Shown: positions 47,291 through 56,590 of the stretch, piece after piece
Layout: every line of letters starts with the position of its first letter
Position numbering within the stretch: position 1 is the stretch's first letter
Assembly: GCA_963835885.1 (NCBI GenBank)
Contig: CAWIHF010000018.1
Location: forward strand, 39,515 to 103,514
Direction: 5' to 3'
DNA: 64,000 bases
Source: Roseiarcus sp963835885
Lineage (GTDB): Bacteria > Pseudomonadota > Alphaproteobacteria > Rhizobiales > Beijerinckiaceae
Notes under the pieces: generated by a model
Seen by the model: the letters and a program-made list of their open reading frames with translations, nothing else
The model's database searches: none
Told to the model about the DNA's origin: nothing
Made by a program: the position numbers and the translations under genes

Positions 47291-48520
47291 TTGAATCTTC
47301 CGCGGGCCTACCGCCTCAGGCCGATCGAAGCGAAGGCGGACGATTTCATCGCGCAGCTGCACATCGTCGAATCCGGCCGCAGGCAGAACGTGCTGCTGCC
47401 CTACGCGACCGGCCTCGGCTACGTCGTCGTGCCGACCTCCGGGACAAACGTTTCGATCGAAGCCAGCCGCTTTCGCCTCGAAAAGCTCGACATGCTGACC
47501 TCGCTCTGGGTCCGCCTTCGCCTGGCGCTGTTGTTCAAAGAGAAGAAATATCTGGAATTCGACGGATTTTCGATCTTCTCCGTGGGCCCAAAACCGCTGC
47601 GCAAACGCTTCACTACGTTCAACCAGCACATGTTCAACATCGGCGTGTCGCTCGATGGCGATTTGATCGCCGCCCATCCCGAGTTGCTCGATGGTTGGGC
47701 AGATGACGCCGCGTCTGAACTTGCGGAGACGCGCCACGCCGGATCGAGCGAAACTGCCGTCGTTGTCCACATCTATTACGAAGAAACGTGGGCCGACATC
47801 GCAGGCGTGCTGAAACGCCTGAGAATTCCGTTCGATCTCATCGTCACGACGGTTCCCGGGCGCGAGGACCTGACGGAAATGATCCGCCGTGACTTTCCGC
47901 ATGCGGAGCTCGAGGTGATGGAAAACCGGGGTCGCGACGTGCGTCCGTTCCTGGTCCTTCTCGAAAAGGGTCGGCTCGACCGGTATCGCTACGTCTGCAA
48001 GGTTCACGGCAAGAAGTCGAGCGACGGCGGGCGCAAGTCTCACATGGGCGCGATCTGGCGCAGGCGCCTGCTGTTCGACCTTCTGGCCGCGCCGGGGCTC
48101 GCAGCTTCGATCCTTGATATGTTCGAGCAGAATCCGTTGGTTGGGATGATTGGTCCGCGCGCCTTCCGGCTGCCAAGCCAAACCTATGGGGAGGAATTGT
48201 CCTGGTCGGTCAACCGCGAGTTGGTGCTGGAGCTTGCCGCGAGAATGGGCGTGGCGACCGACGCGTTTCGCCTCGATTTCTTCGGCGGGACGATGTTCTG
48301 GGTTCGGCCGGAGGCGCTCGCGCCGCTGCGCAAGCTTCAGCTTTCCGACGCTTTTTCGGAGGAGAAGGGGCTGCTCGACGGCGGACTCGAGCACGCGGTC
48401 GAGCGTCTGTTCGGCGCTGCGGTCGTGGCGGCGGGTTACAGACTCTCCGACAGTGACGGTCTTAGGGCGGCGAGAGGAGACCAACAGGCGCCCGGACCGG
48501 TCCGCACCGGAATCGGTTGA
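47291..48520 (+). CDS. RgpF-type (rhamnan synthesis F) protein
   Basis: A 409-residue protein whose second half is the RgpF domain: ETAVVVHIYYEETWADIAGV, DFPHAELEVMENRGRDVRPF, KVHGKKSSDGGRKSHMGAIW, PLVGMIGPRAFRLPS and FFGGTMFWVRPEALAPLRKL. RgpF proteins help build rhamnose-containing or other surface polysaccharides. The first 150 residues are not recognised. A TTG start at 47291 is the best available; the ribosome site is weak (GAAGGG at 47274). No other polysaccharide genes are adjacent. Intact. Confidence 0.78.
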   Translation: MNLPRAYRLRPIEAKADDFIAQLHIVESGRRQNVLLPYATGLGYVVVPTSGTNVSIEASRFRLEKLDMLTSLWVRLRLALLFKEKKYLEFDGFSIFSVGPKPLRKRFTTFNQHMFNIGVSLDGDLIAAHPELLDGWADDAASELAETRHAGSSETAVVVHIYYEETWADIAGVLKRLRIPFDLIVTTVPGREDLTEMIRRDFPHAELEVMENRGRDVRPFLVLLEKGRLDRYRYVCKVHGKKSSDGGRKSHMGAIWRRRLLFDLLAAPGLAASILDMFEQNPLVGMIGPRAFRLPSQTYGEELSWSVNRELVLELAARMGVATDAFRLDFFGGTMFWVRPEALAPLRKLQLSDAFSEEKGLLDGGLEHAVERLFGAAVVAAGYRLSDSDGLRAARGDQQAPGPVRTGIG

Positions 48521-48582
48521 GCAGAAGGCGTCGAAACGCGCCGAGACGCAGCCGGACGTCTATGATTGACAGGCGGCGGCAA

Positions 48583-48612
48583 TTGACGGCAAGGCTACGG
48601 CTGTCCCACAAT
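48583..48612 (+). promoter_or_regulatory. Possible sigma-70-type promoter of the second liv operon
   Basis: TTGACG (48583-48588), an 18-base spacer, then CACAAT (48607-48612), about 180 bases before the binding-protein start. A plausible housekeeping promoter by eye only. The rest of 48521-48793 shows no gene. Confidence 0.35.
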
Positions 48613-48793
48613 CAACGACAATCCTGCGCGTTGTGCGACGCAAAGTTCCCCGTGGGAGAGTGCGCTCTAAGGCGCGACGGACATGAAAGGGAGAGCGGAG
48701 TCGGAGTGGGCAGGTCGGCGGCGTCGGATGAGACGGCGTCGAGCTGATAAACGCTTCGGATAATCGCTGCTCCGCTCACATCGGGAGGAACAT

Positions 48794-50128
48794 GTGGAAA
48801 AAGGCAAAACAGGTGCTCAGGCCGGCGAGGTTGAAGGCGGAGTCACGCGGCGCGGGTTCATCAGGTCGACCGGCGCCGGCGCGCTCGCTTTCGCCGGGCC
48901 GCTCTCGCTGTCGACCAAGGCCTTTGCGGCGGACGCGACGATCAAGGTCGGCTTCGTCAGCCCGGTGACCGGGCCGCTCGCAGGCTTCGGCGAAACCGAT
49001 CCCTATATTCTGACGCTGGTCCGCAAGGCGCTGGCGCCGGGCGTGACGATCGGCGGCAAGAAATACGCTGTGGAGATCATCAATAAGGACACGCAGTCGG
49101 ACCCGGTCCGCGCCGGCCAACTCGCCAAGGAGCTGATCGAGAGCGACAAGGTCAATCTGATGCTGGCGACGTCGACCCCGGAGGTGGTCAACCCGGTAGC
49201 CGACGCCTGCGAGGGGGCCGGCGTGCCGAGCCTTTCGACTGTCATGCCGTGGGAGGCGTTCTATTTCGGCCGCGGCGCCAAGCCGGGCCAGCCGTCGCCG
49301 TTCAAGTGGAGCTATCTCTTCAGCTTCGGCGCCCACGACTTCTTCAACTGCTACGTCTCGCAGTGGAACGGGCCGGTGAAGACCAACAAGAAGGTCGCCG
49401 TTCTCTATCCCAACGACGCCGACGGCAACGGGATCCGCAATCATCTCGCGCCCGCCCTGGCAAAGGCGGGCTTCACTATCGTCGATCCGGGCGGCTACGA
49501 GGACGGCACGACTGACTTTTCGTCGCAGATCGCCAAGTTCAAGGCCGAGAACTGCGAGATCTTCAACACCTTCCCGATCCCGCCCGACTTCGCCACCTTC
49601 TGGCGGCAGGCCGCGCAGCAGGGCTACACCAAGATGGTCAAGATCGCGCAGATCGCCAAGACCGGCCTCTTCCCTTCCCAGGTCGAGGCGCTCGGGTCGC
49701 TCGGGCCGGGCCTCGCCAGCGCGTGCTACTGGCACAGGGACTTCCCCTACAAATCGTCGCTGACGGGCCTCTCCTCGAAGGAGATCGCCGACGGCTACGA
49801 GAAGGCTTCGGGCAAGCAGTGGACGCAACAGCTCGGCGCGACGATGTCTCTGTTCGACGCCGGCATCGCCGCCCTGCAGGCCAGTGCGGACCCGTTGGAC
49901 AAGGCGGCGGTGGCCAAGGCGATCAGCACGCTCAGGGCCTCGACGACCGTTGGAACGATCGACTTCACCAAGGGTCCGGTGCCGAACTGCTTCAACACCC
50001 CCATCATCGGCACACAGTGGGTCAAGGCCAAGCCGGGCAGTAAATACAAGCTAGAGATGCCGATTACGGAAAACGCCAACGACAAGAACGTTCCTGTCCA
50101 GGCGCAATTGAAGCCCTACAACGCCTGA
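48794..50128 (+). CDS. Branched-chain amino acid-type ABC transporter binding protein, Tat-exported
   Basis: A 444-residue Peripla_BP_6 protein. The N-terminus carries a twin-arginine signal (TRRGFIRSTGAGALAFAGPL, cleavage probably near FAADATIKVG), followed by VGFVSPVTGPLAGFGETDPY, NKDTQSDPVRAGQLAKELIE and NPVADACEGAGVPSLSTVMP. Tat export of such receptors is less common than Sec export. Start at GTG 48794 behind GGGAGGA. First gene of a second Liv-type operon. Ligand unknown; an aromatic acid or amide is as likely as an amino acid. Intact. Confidence 0.88.
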   Translation: MEKGKTGAQAGEVEGGVTRRGFIRSTGAGALAFAGPLSLSTKAFAADATIKVGFVSPVTGPLAGFGETDPYILTLVRKALAPGVTIGGKKYAVEIINKDTQSDPVRAGQLAKELIESDKVNLMLATSTPEVVNPVADACEGAGVPSLSTVMPWEAFYFGRGAKPGQPSPFKWSYLFSFGAHDFFNCYVSQWNGPVKTNKKVAVLYPNDADGNGIRNHLAPALAKAGFTIVDPGGYEDGTTDFSSQIAKFKAENCEIFNTFPIPPDFATFWRQAAQQGYTKMVKIAQIAKTGLFPSQVEALGSLGPGLASACYWHRDFPYKSSLTGLSSKEIADGYEKASGKQWTQQLGATMSLFDAGIAALQASADPLDKAAVAKAISTLRASTTVGTIDFTKGPVPNCFNTPIIGTQWVKAKPGSKYKLEMPITENANDKNVPVQAQLKPYNA

Positions 50129-50138
50129 GCCGACTGAA

Positions 50139-50879
50139 GTGGCTTCGCTGCCGGCAGGCGCGATCCTCAGCGGCGCCGGAACTCATAAGCGGTTCGGCGC
50201 GCTGACGGCTCTCGACGACGTGAGCTTCTCGGTCGGAGCCGAGGAGGCCGTCGGTATCGTCGGGCCCAACGGCGCCGGCAAGACCACGCTGCTCAGCGTG
50301 CTCTCCGGCGGCCTGCCCTCATCGGGCGGAACCGTGCGCTTCCGCGGCGCCGACGTGACGACGGCGGACGCCTCCGAACGAAGCCGGCTAGGAATCGCCA
50401 AGACCCATCAGGTGCCTAGACCCTTCGGAGGCATGACCGTGTTCGAGAACGTTTATGTCGCGGCGACGGCGGGCGGCCGCCACCGGGGGGCGAGAGCCTA
50501 CCAGAGCTGCATGGATTCGCTCGAGCTCTGCGACATGCTCGGCGCGGTCAACCGCAGGGCCGAGACCCTCGGCCTGCTCGACCGGAAGCGGCTCGAGCTC
50601 GCTCGGGTGCTGGCGACCGACCCCGTCGTCGTGCTGCTCGACGAGATCGGCGGCGGCCTCACCGACGAGGAGACGGTGCAACTGGTCGAGACGATCCGGG
50701 AGATGCGGCGGCGCGGCATGGCGATCGTCTGGATCGAGCACATCGTCCATGTCCTCCTGCAAGTGGTCGAGCGCCTCGTCTGCATGGTGTCCGGCCGCGT
50801 GATCGCCGACGGCGACCCGAGGGCGGTGATGTCCGACGCAACGGTGGTCGACGCTTATCTCGGGAGCGGCGCGGCGTGA
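50139..50879 (+). CDS. ABC transporter ATP-binding protein, LivG type
   Basis: A 246-residue ATPase: Walker A IVGPNGAGKTTLLSVLSGGL, Q-loop region AKTHQVPRPFGGMTVFENVY, signature-region LGLLDRKRLELARVLA, Walker B VVVLLDEIGGGLTDEETVQL and H-loop IEHIVHVLLQVVERLVCM. The signature lacks the usual LSGGQ (it reads LLDRKRLE), as often in LivG. Walker B is LLDEIGGG rather than LLDEPxxG. It overlaps the next ATPase by ATGA-type coupling. Intact. Confidence 0.9.
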   Translation: MASLPAGAILSGAGTHKRFGALTALDDVSFSVGAEEAVGIVGPNGAGKTTLLSVLSGGLPSSGGTVRFRGADVTTADASERSRLGIAKTHQVPRPFGGMTVFENVYVAATAGGRHRGARAYQSCMDSLELCDMLGAVNRRAETLGLLDRKRLELARVLATDPVVVLLDEIGGGLTDEETVQLVETIREMRRRGMAIVWIEHIVHVLLQVVERLVCMVSGRVIADGDPRAVMSDATVVDAYLGSGAA

Positions 50880-51600
50880 GTCTGCTCGCCGTCGAGAGGC
50901 TCGACGTGCGACACGGCCTGCTCCAGGCGGTGCGCGAGGTCTCGTTCGCGGTCGACGAAGGCGAGATCGTCGCGCTCGTCGGCGCGAACGGCGCCGGCAA
51001 GTCGACGTTGCTGCGCGCCATCGCCGGCGCCCATCTGCCCGGCCGGGGGACGAATCGCGTTCGAAGGCGCCGACGTCACGACATTGCGCGCGCACAAGCG
51101 GGTCGCGCGCGGGCATCGCGCTCGTGCCCGAGGGCCGACGGCTGTTCGGCGGCATGTCGGTCGAGGAAAACCTGCGGGTCGCAATGCGGGTCGGCCGTCG
51201 CGGCTACTGGACGTCTGCCAGGGTGATGGAGCTCTTCCCGATGCTCAGCGCCCGCCGGGACGCGCTGGCCGCAAACCTTTCGGGCGGAGAGCGGCAGGCC
51301 GCCGCCATCGGGCGCGCGCTCATGACCAATCCGCGCCTCATCCTGCTCGACGAGGTGTCGCTCGGACTGGCGCCGGTGGTCATCGAACAGCTCTACCGGT
51401 CGATGCGGTCTCTCCTTCAGGGCGGAGCGACTCTCATTCTGGTCGAGCAGGAGCTCGCGCGCGCCCTCAGCGTCGCGACGCGCGTGATGTGCATGCTCGA
51501 GGGCAGGATCGTTCTCGACGGGCCGGCGCAGGCCATGTCGCGCGACCAGATCGTCGACGCCTATTTCGGCCTGGGCCGGACGCCGGCGCGGGGGCGCGGC
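50876..51600 (+). CDS. ABC transporter ATP-binding protein, LivF type (two frameshifts, no stop before livH)
   Basis: About 240 residues: Walker A LVGANGAGKSTLLRAIAGAH, then across frame slips near 51045 and 51115 VPEGRRLFGGMSVEENLRVA, signature NLSGGERQAAAIGRALMT, Walker B LILLDEVSLGLAPVVIEQLY. The expected linker (FEGADVTTLRAHKRVARG) sits in the third frame. At its end, DQIVDAYFGLGRTPARGRG runs straight into the permease ATG with no stop. A single lost base in the preceding G run would restore an overlapping stop (ATGA), so the fusion is probably not real. Confidence 0.83.
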
Positions 51601-52503
51601 ATGAGCTTCGTCAACCTCTTCGCCCAGGGCGTGCTGCTCGGCGGGTATTACGCGCTGCTCGCCTGCGGCCTGTCGCTGATGTTCGGCGTCATGCGGATCA
51701 TCAACCTCGCCCACGGCGACCTCGCCATCCTCGCCGCCTTCCTCGTCTTCTCGATATCCAACGCCTTCGGCATTTCGCCCTTCCTGTCGCTCGTCGCGGT
51801 GCTGCCGATCATGGCTGCGGTCGGGTGGGCGCTGCAGCGGGGCATCCTCGAGCGAAGCCTCCGGTCGGGCATGCTCGTGCCGCTGCTGGCGACCTTCGGA
51901 TTGTCGATCGCGCTCCAGAACCTCCTGTTCGAGGCCTACGGCGCCGATACGCGTTCGCTCGGCGACATGATCGGCGACCTCGTGTTCGACAGCTTCGAAG
52001 TGACGAACCAGTTCAGCCTCAGCTATCTCGCGACGCTGATCTTCGCCCTCGCCGTGGCGCTGCTCGGCGGACTGTCGCTCTTTCTGAAATACACATCTCT
52101 CGGCTGCGCGATCCGGGCCACGGCGGAGGATCCGGACACCGCCGAGCTCGTCGGAATCAACGCGCGCGCCGTCTATGCGGTGGCCGCCGCGATCGCGGTC
52201 GCTACCGTCGCGATCGCCGGCACGATGCTCGCCATGCGGGCGACCTTCGATCCATATTCCGGACCGATGCAACTCATCTTCGCGTTCGAGGCCGTCGTGA
52301 TCGGCGGCATCGGGTCGTTGTGGGGCACGCTCATCGGCGGAATCGTTCTCGGGCTCGCGCAATCGATCGGCGCCGCCATCGACCCCAAGTGGTTTCTGCT
52401 TGCCGGCCATCTGACCTTCCTCGCGGTGCTTGCCCTTCGCCTGTTCCGCGACTGGGCGCGGGCGCGCGGCGGCCTGCGTTCGGCGCTGGGGCTTCGGGGA
52501 TGA
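51601..52503 (+). CDS. ABC transporter permease, LivH type
   Basis: A 300-residue permease: GVLLGGYYALLACGLSLMFG, VMRIINLAHGDLAILAAFLV, LATFGLSIALQNLLFEAYGA, AIRATAEDPDTAELVGINAR and FEAVVIGGIGSLWGTLIGGI. Start at ATG 51601, in frame with the preceding ATPase. It overlaps the LivM-type gene by ATGA. Intact. Confidence 0.9.
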   Translation: MSFVNLFAQGVLLGGYYALLACGLSLMFGVMRIINLAHGDLAILAAFLVFSISNAFGISPFLSLVAVLPIMAAVGWALQRGILERSLRSGMLVPLLATFGLSIALQNLLFEAYGADTRSLGDMIGDLVFDSFEVTNQFSLSYLATLIFALAVALLGGLSLFLKYTSLGCAIRATAEDPDTAELVGINARAVYAVAAAIAVATVAIAGTMLAMRATFDPYSGPMQLIFAFEAVVIGGIGSLWGTLIGGIVLGLAQSIGAAIDPKWFLLAGHLTFLAVLALRLFRDWARARGGLRSALGLRG

Positions 52504-53522
52504 TCGAGGCGCAAAAATTCTCCGTCGAGCGCTGGACGCGCGAATCGGCCGCCTTCGGGATCGTCGTCGCCGTTGTCGTCCTGGCGCTGGCGGTGACGCC
52601 GCTCGCGGCGAGCGCCAACGTGGTCGACAAGCTCACGACCCTGTTCGTCTACGTCATTCTTGCGGCGATGTGGAACGCGCTCGCGGGCTATGCCGGTCTC
52701 GTCTCGGTCGGGCAGCAGGCGTTCTTCGGAATCGGCGCCTATTTCGCCATCCGGCTCGCGGCGGCCGGCTTTCCCGCCTATCCCTCGCTGCTCGCGGGGG
52801 CGCTCGGCGCGGCGGCGCTCGCGGTCCCCGTTTCCTTCTTCATGCTGCGCCTCAGGGGCGGCGAATTCTCGATCGGCATGTGGGTGCTCGCCGAGGCGCT
52901 GCATCTCATGGTCAACCTCGACCCGCTGATTCAGGGCGAGACCGGCACCTCGATGATCTCGCTCAACGCCTACACCCAAGCGGAGCGGCTGGCGACAAAC
53001 TACTGGCTTTCGCTCGCCTCGATGCTGGCGCTGCTCGGCGCGATCTTCGTCCTGTTGCGCAGTCCGTTCGGCGCCTCGGTGCAGGCGATCCGCGATGACG
53101 AGGAGGCTGCGGCCTCGATCGGCGTAAACGTTCTAGCCGCCAAGCGGACCGTGTTCATACTGGCGGCGTTCGGCTGCGCGCTGGCGGGCGTGCTCTGGCT
53201 CGCGACCTCGGTCACGTTCCAGCCGAAGACCAATTTCGGCGTGCAGTGGACCGCCTACATGATCTTGATGGCGCTGGTCGGGGGCCTCGGTACGTTCGAG
53301 GGGCCGATCCTGGGGGCGGTCCTGTTCTTCCTGGTGCAGAACGAGTTCGGCGAGAACGGCGTCTGGTACATGGCGGGCCTCGGCGTGGTCGCTATCTCGT
53401 TCGCCCTGTTTCTGCCGCGCGGCCTATGGGGCGAGATCGAGGCGCGCGCCGGCCTCAGGCTGCTGCCGGTCGGCTACCGGCTGCGCCTGCCGGACGCGAC
53501 GGCGCGAAAGTCGAGTCGATAG
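52500..53522 (+). CDS. ABC transporter permease, LivM type
   Basis: A 340-residue permease: MWNALAGYAGLVSVGQQAFF with GIGAYFAIRLAAAGF, FFMLRLRGGEFSIGMWVLAE, ASVQAIRDDEEAAASIGVNV and MALVGGLGTFEGPILGAVLF. It is the shorter LivM type, without the N-terminal extension of the first operon's copy. Start inside the previous stop. Completes a binding protein-G-F-H-M operon. Intact. Confidence 0.9.
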   Translation: MIEAQKFSVERWTRESAAFGIVVAVVVLALAVTPLAASANVVDKLTTLFVYVILAAMWNALAGYAGLVSVGQQAFFGIGAYFAIRLAAAGFPAYPSLLAGALGAAALAVPVSFFMLRLRGGEFSIGMWVLAEALHLMVNLDPLIQGETGTSMISLNAYTQAERLATNYWLSLASMLALLGAIFVLLRSPFGASVQAIRDDEEAAASIGVNVLAAKRTVFILAAFGCALAGVLWLATSVTFQPKTNFGVQWTAYMILMALVGGLGTFEGPILGAVLFFLVQNEFGENGVWYMAGLGVVAISFALFLPRGLWGEIEARAGLRLLPVGYRLRLPDATARKSSR

Positions 53523-53569
53523 GCGGTCTGAGCGGATGCGCCGGGCGCGCCGGCGAAGGGAGGAACGCG

Positions 53570-54673
53570 ATGAAGATTGAAGCTGCGGTTGCGCGGAAGC
53601 CGGCCGCGCCGATGGCGATCGAGACGCTTGATCTCGCCGAGCCGCGCGTCGACGAAATCCTGGTGAAGCTCGTCGCGACCGGCGTCTGCCACACCGACAT
53701 CGCCATGCGCGATCAGGCCTTTCCGGTTCCGCAGCCGATCGTTCTCGGACACGAGGGCGCCGGCGTCGTTGTCAGGGCGGGACGCTTCTGCGACGAAGTC
53801 GCGCCCGGCGATCACGTCGTGATGTCCTACAATTCCTGCGGGCGCTGCCCGAGCTGCCGGGACGACGAAGCCGGCTACTGCCGCGATTTCTTCGGCTACA
53901 ATTTTTCCGGCCTACGGCCCGACGGGACGAGCCCGATCTCGAAGAACGGCGAGGCGGTTCATGGCAATTTCTTCGGCCAGTCATCGTTCGCCACCTATGC
54001 GCTCTGCCATCCGCGCAATGTCGTCAAAGTCCGCAAGGACGCGCCGCTGCGTCTCCTCGGGCCGCTCGCCTGCGGCGTGCAGACGGGCGCAGGGGCGGTC
54101 ATCAACGCGCTGAAGGTCGGGGTCGGCGACTCGCTTGCGGTGTTTGGCGCGGGCTCAGTGGGGCTGAGCGCAGTCATGGCGGCAAAGGTCGTGGGCGCGA
54201 CGGCCATCGTCGCGGTGGATCTCAACGCGGAGCGGCTCGAACTTGCGCGCGAGCTCGGCGCGACGCATACGATCAACGCCGCCAACCCGGATCTCGTCGC
54301 GCGCGTGGTCGAGGCTACTGGCGGCGGGGCGGCGTTCTCGTTCGACACGACCGGCCTGCCCGCCGTGATCCGTAAGGCGGTCGATTCGCTCGCGCTGCGC
54401 GGCGAATGCGGAATCGTCGGGGCCGCTCCGCTCGGGACCGAGGTGACGCTCGATCTGATGGGCGTGATGACCGGGCGGCGGAAATTGCGCGGCATCGTCG
54501 AGGGCGATGCGACGCCGCAGACTTTCATTCCCGTGCTGATCGACCTCTTCATGCAGGGTCGTTTCCCGTTCGACAGGCTCGTGACCTTCTATCCGTTCGA
54601 CAAGATCAACGACGCGGTGCGCGATTCCGAGACGGGCAGGGTGGTGAAGCCGGTCCTGCGCATGCGCGAATAG
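53570..54673 (+). CDS. Zinc-dependent alcohol dehydrogenase (aryl-alcohol type)
   Basis: A 367-residue MDR dehydrogenase. The catalytic zinc cysteine is in LVATGVCHTDIAMRDQAF, the GHE zinc motif in VLGHEGAGVVVRAG, the structural zinc cysteines in SCGRCPSCRDDEAGYCRDFF, and the NAD-binding fold in DSLAVFGAGSVGLSAVMAAK with VAVDLNAERLELA. The length and GxCxxCxxxxxxxC spacing resemble aryl-alcohol/benzyl-alcohol dehydrogenases. ATG at 53570 with GGGAGGA. It lies 47 bases after the transporter, so the pair may handle one aromatic or aliphatic substrate. Intact. Confidence 0.88.
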   Translation: MKIEAAVARKPAAPMAIETLDLAEPRVDEILVKLVATGVCHTDIAMRDQAFPVPQPIVLGHEGAGVVVRAGRFCDEVAPGDHVVMSYNSCGRCPSCRDDEAGYCRDFFGYNFSGLRPDGTSPISKNGEAVHGNFFGQSSFATYALCHPRNVVKVRKDAPLRLLGPLACGVQTGAGAVINALKVGVGDSLAVFGAGSVGLSAVMAAKVVGATAIVAVDLNAERLELARELGATHTINAANPDLVARVVEATGGGAAFSFDTTGLPAVIRKAVDSLALRGECGIVGAAPLGTEVTLDLMGVMTGRRKLRGIVEGDATPQTFIPVLIDLFMQGRFPFDRLVTFYPFDKINDAVRDSETGRVVKPVLRMRE

Positions 54674-54824
54674 CGGGAACGCCAATCGCCCGAGGAGGAT
54701 TCGATGAGCCCGGTCGATCGTTCCGGCGGTCGACACGGTCCGATGTCCGACCCGGTCGGCCTCTCCGCTCGCGCGGCCGTCGCCGATATTGGGGGCGGGG
54801 CGATGACGGCGGAGGCTTGAGCCG

Positions 54825-55010
54825 GGTTCCCTGGTTAGAGGGAAATAAACAGGGAACCACACGAGTTTCGGCAATTCTGAGCCCAAAGCGCCCCGAAAAG
54901 CGGCCTGATTCCAGCACCTTGGGCGAAAATTCGCTAGGCCATGGAACAGGGAATTTTTTCCGCCGAACAGGGAATTCATTCGGCGAAAGTCTCGGGAACA
55001 GGGAATTGCA
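54825..55010 (+). repeat. AACAGGGAA-motif element, copy B (four motifs)
   Basis: Four copies of AACAGGGAA at 54848-54856, 54945-54953, 54966-54974 and 54997-55005, with GATTCCAG at 54907. At the left the first motif pairs in a 9-bp stem: GGTTCCCTG (54825-54833) with CAGGGAACC (54850-54858). The layout and spacer words (CGAAAATTCG, GGAACAGSGAATTTTT) match copy A at 15.2 kb. No gene in 54674-55249. Confidence 0.72.
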
Positions 55011-55249
55011 GCAACCGGGACGAGGGCGCCGCCGCTCGCCGCTTCGCACCCATCCGAGGGGCGATTGGCAGCGGCGATCGCGCGTCGGGGGTGGCGTCGA
55101 CCCGAGCCTCTTTTGCACGCGGTTCGGATGGTCATCGTGCTCTCCATGTCGACTTTCACCGGCGGCCGATGTATCCCGGCGAACCGGGGCAGACGGAAAG
55201 GGCGCGTGAGCATCGCCGCCGCGGCCGGATTGACGGGGGAGCCTCCGCC

Positions 55250-55855
55250 TTGCACCTACATCTCGACGTCCTCGCCGGCTTCGTCGCGTTCGGCGTCGTC
55301 GCCGCGGCGACCCCGGGGCCGAACAATTTGATGCTGATGACCTCGGGGGTGAAGTTCGGCTTCGCCCGCACGCTGCCGCATCTCGCCGGCGTCGTCCTCG
55401 GCTTTTCGCTGATGGTGGCGCTGGTCGGCCTCGGCCTAGACGCGGTCTTCCAGCGCGTCCCGCAATTGCTGCCGGTCATGCGCATCCTGGGGTCGCTCTA
55501 TATGCTTTGGCTGGCGATGAAGATCGCCTTCGCCGGGCCGATCGGCGAGGTCGAGGGCGGCGGAAGGCCGCTCGGCTTCCTGCCTGCTGCGGGGTTTCAG
55601 TGGGTCAATCCAAAAGCCTGGGTGGCGATCCTGGGCGCGCTCGCGGCCTACGCGCCGATGACCGACACATACGCACAAAGCGTGGCGCTGATGGTCGGCC
55701 TGTTCACAGCGATCACCCTCCCGAGCGCCGGCGCCTGGGCGCTGTTCGGCGCGGCGCTCAAGCGCCTGCTTGCAGATCCGCGCGCCGTCCGCCCGTTCAA
55801 CTTCGCGATGGCGGCGATCCTCGTCGCCTCGATCGCGCCGATGCTGTTCGAATAG
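55250..55855 (+). CDS. LysE/RhtB family amino acid exporter
   Basis: A 201-residue membrane protein of six predicted helices with the family start LAGFVAFGVVAAATPGPNNL, then MLMTSGVKFGFARTLPHLAG, VMRILGSLYMLWLAMKIAFA and GFQWVNPKAWVAILGALAAY. Probably an exporter of amino acids or small metabolites. The start is TTG at 55250 with GGGGGAG eight bases before; there is no ATG before the first helix. Intact. Confidence 0.87.
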   Translation: MHLHLDVLAGFVAFGVVAAATPGPNNLMLMTSGVKFGFARTLPHLAGVVLGFSLMVALVGLGLDAVFQRVPQLLPVMRILGSLYMLWLAMKIAFAGPIGEVEGGGRPLGFLPAAGFQWVNPKAWVAILGALAAYAPMTDTYAQSVALMVGLFTAITLPSAGAWALFGAALKRLLADPRAVRPFNFAMAAILVASIAPMLFE

Positions 55856-55874
55856 CGCCGCGAATTTGCCCTGT

Positions 55875-56002
55875 TTACTGAGGCTCTGCGAGCAACCGGT
55901 CCAAGGCGGCGCACTCGGCGAAAGTCTGTCCCGCCGTCATTGCGGCGATGGCGTTCGCGGCGTCGCGCGCGTCCCGCAGGCAGCTCTTGGGGTCACGCCT
56001 CA
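55875..56002 (-). pseudogene. HEPN-domain toxin (DUF86), N-terminal remnant
   Basis: In a frame overlapping the MNT gene stop: DPKSCLRDARDAANAIAAMT, then AGQTFAECAALDRLLAEPQ and a stop. This matches the first helix and turn of HEPN/DUF86 proteins, but only about 42 of the usual 110 residues remain, without the catalytic RX4-6H motif. It is probably cut off by a deletion next to the LysE gene. Confidence 0.55.
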
Positions 56003-56307
56003 AACACAGGCTCCCGCGAGCGGTCGATGCTGGCTTTCAAGTACGGGTTTCGGATCGCGCCGGGCTCGACGAGGTCGACGCTTCGGCCGAAGAGGGCTTC
56101 GAGCGAATCCTTTAGTCCGAAGAAGGTCTTTAGCGACGGCGCTTCGGGCGCATGGGGATCAAATTCGATCAGAAAATCGACGTCCGACCGCGTGGGGTCG
56201 AAGTCCTGCCCGCGCGCCGCGGAGCCGAAGACGGCGAGGCGGCGGACGTCGAAGCGACGGCAAATATCTGCGATTTCGAAGCGGCGTTCGGCGATCAGCG
56301 GCGCCAT
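55993..56307 (-). CDS. MNT-type minimal nucleotidyltransferase antitoxin
   Basis: A 104-residue nucleotidyltransferase with the signature LAVFGSAARGQDFDPTRSDV then DFLIEFDP, i.e. GSxxRG plus DxD. In pairs of this kind the nucleotidyltransferase AMPylates and silences its HEPN toxin (type VII toxin-antitoxin). The partner just downstream is truncated, so this gene is an orphan. Intact by sequence. Confidence 0.85.
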   Translation of the reverse strand: MAPLIAERRFEIADICRRFDVRRLAVFGSAARGQDFDPTRSDVDFLIEFDPHAPEAPSLKTFFGLKDSLEALFGRSVDLVEPGAIRNPYLKASIDRSREPVFEA

Positions 56308-56590
56308 TGCGTTCTCCGTCGCATCACGCGAGGGCCGGCTCGACGGTTTTCATGATCCTTCAGGCTCATGCGCCTCCGATCGAACAAATTCGTTAACATG
56401 ATCCGAAGCGGAGATCACGCCTCAACCGCTGCATCGGAGCTGCAACAGTTCGAGCGCTTGCTTGCGCCCGTCCTTGATCAGCGTCCGGGTGAAGGCATCG
56501 GGCTCATCCGAACGGGCGGGAGTGCGCCACCCGGCCCCCCTCTCGTTGGCTGCGCTTCCGGTTGGCGGCCGCAATTCCGCCCCCTTGCCG
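56308..56590. other. No recognised gene
   Basis: On the minus strand near 56410-56500 an open stretch reads DEPDAFTRTLIKDGRKQALE, LLQLRCSG and a stop. It may be a relic of a real C-terminus, but I do not recognise it. Otherwise nothing. Confidence 0.4.

Noticed and set aside
51084..52499. Long open frame ahead of the LivM-type permease
   Set aside because: Only the part from 52500 is permease; the earlier part is an out-of-frame reading of the LivF and LivH genes.
54941..55249. Extending the LysE exporter to the ATG at 54941
   Set aside because: That would run the protein through the AACAGGGAA element and about 100 residues of arginine-rich filler; the TTG at 55250 has a ribosome site and starts right before the first helix.
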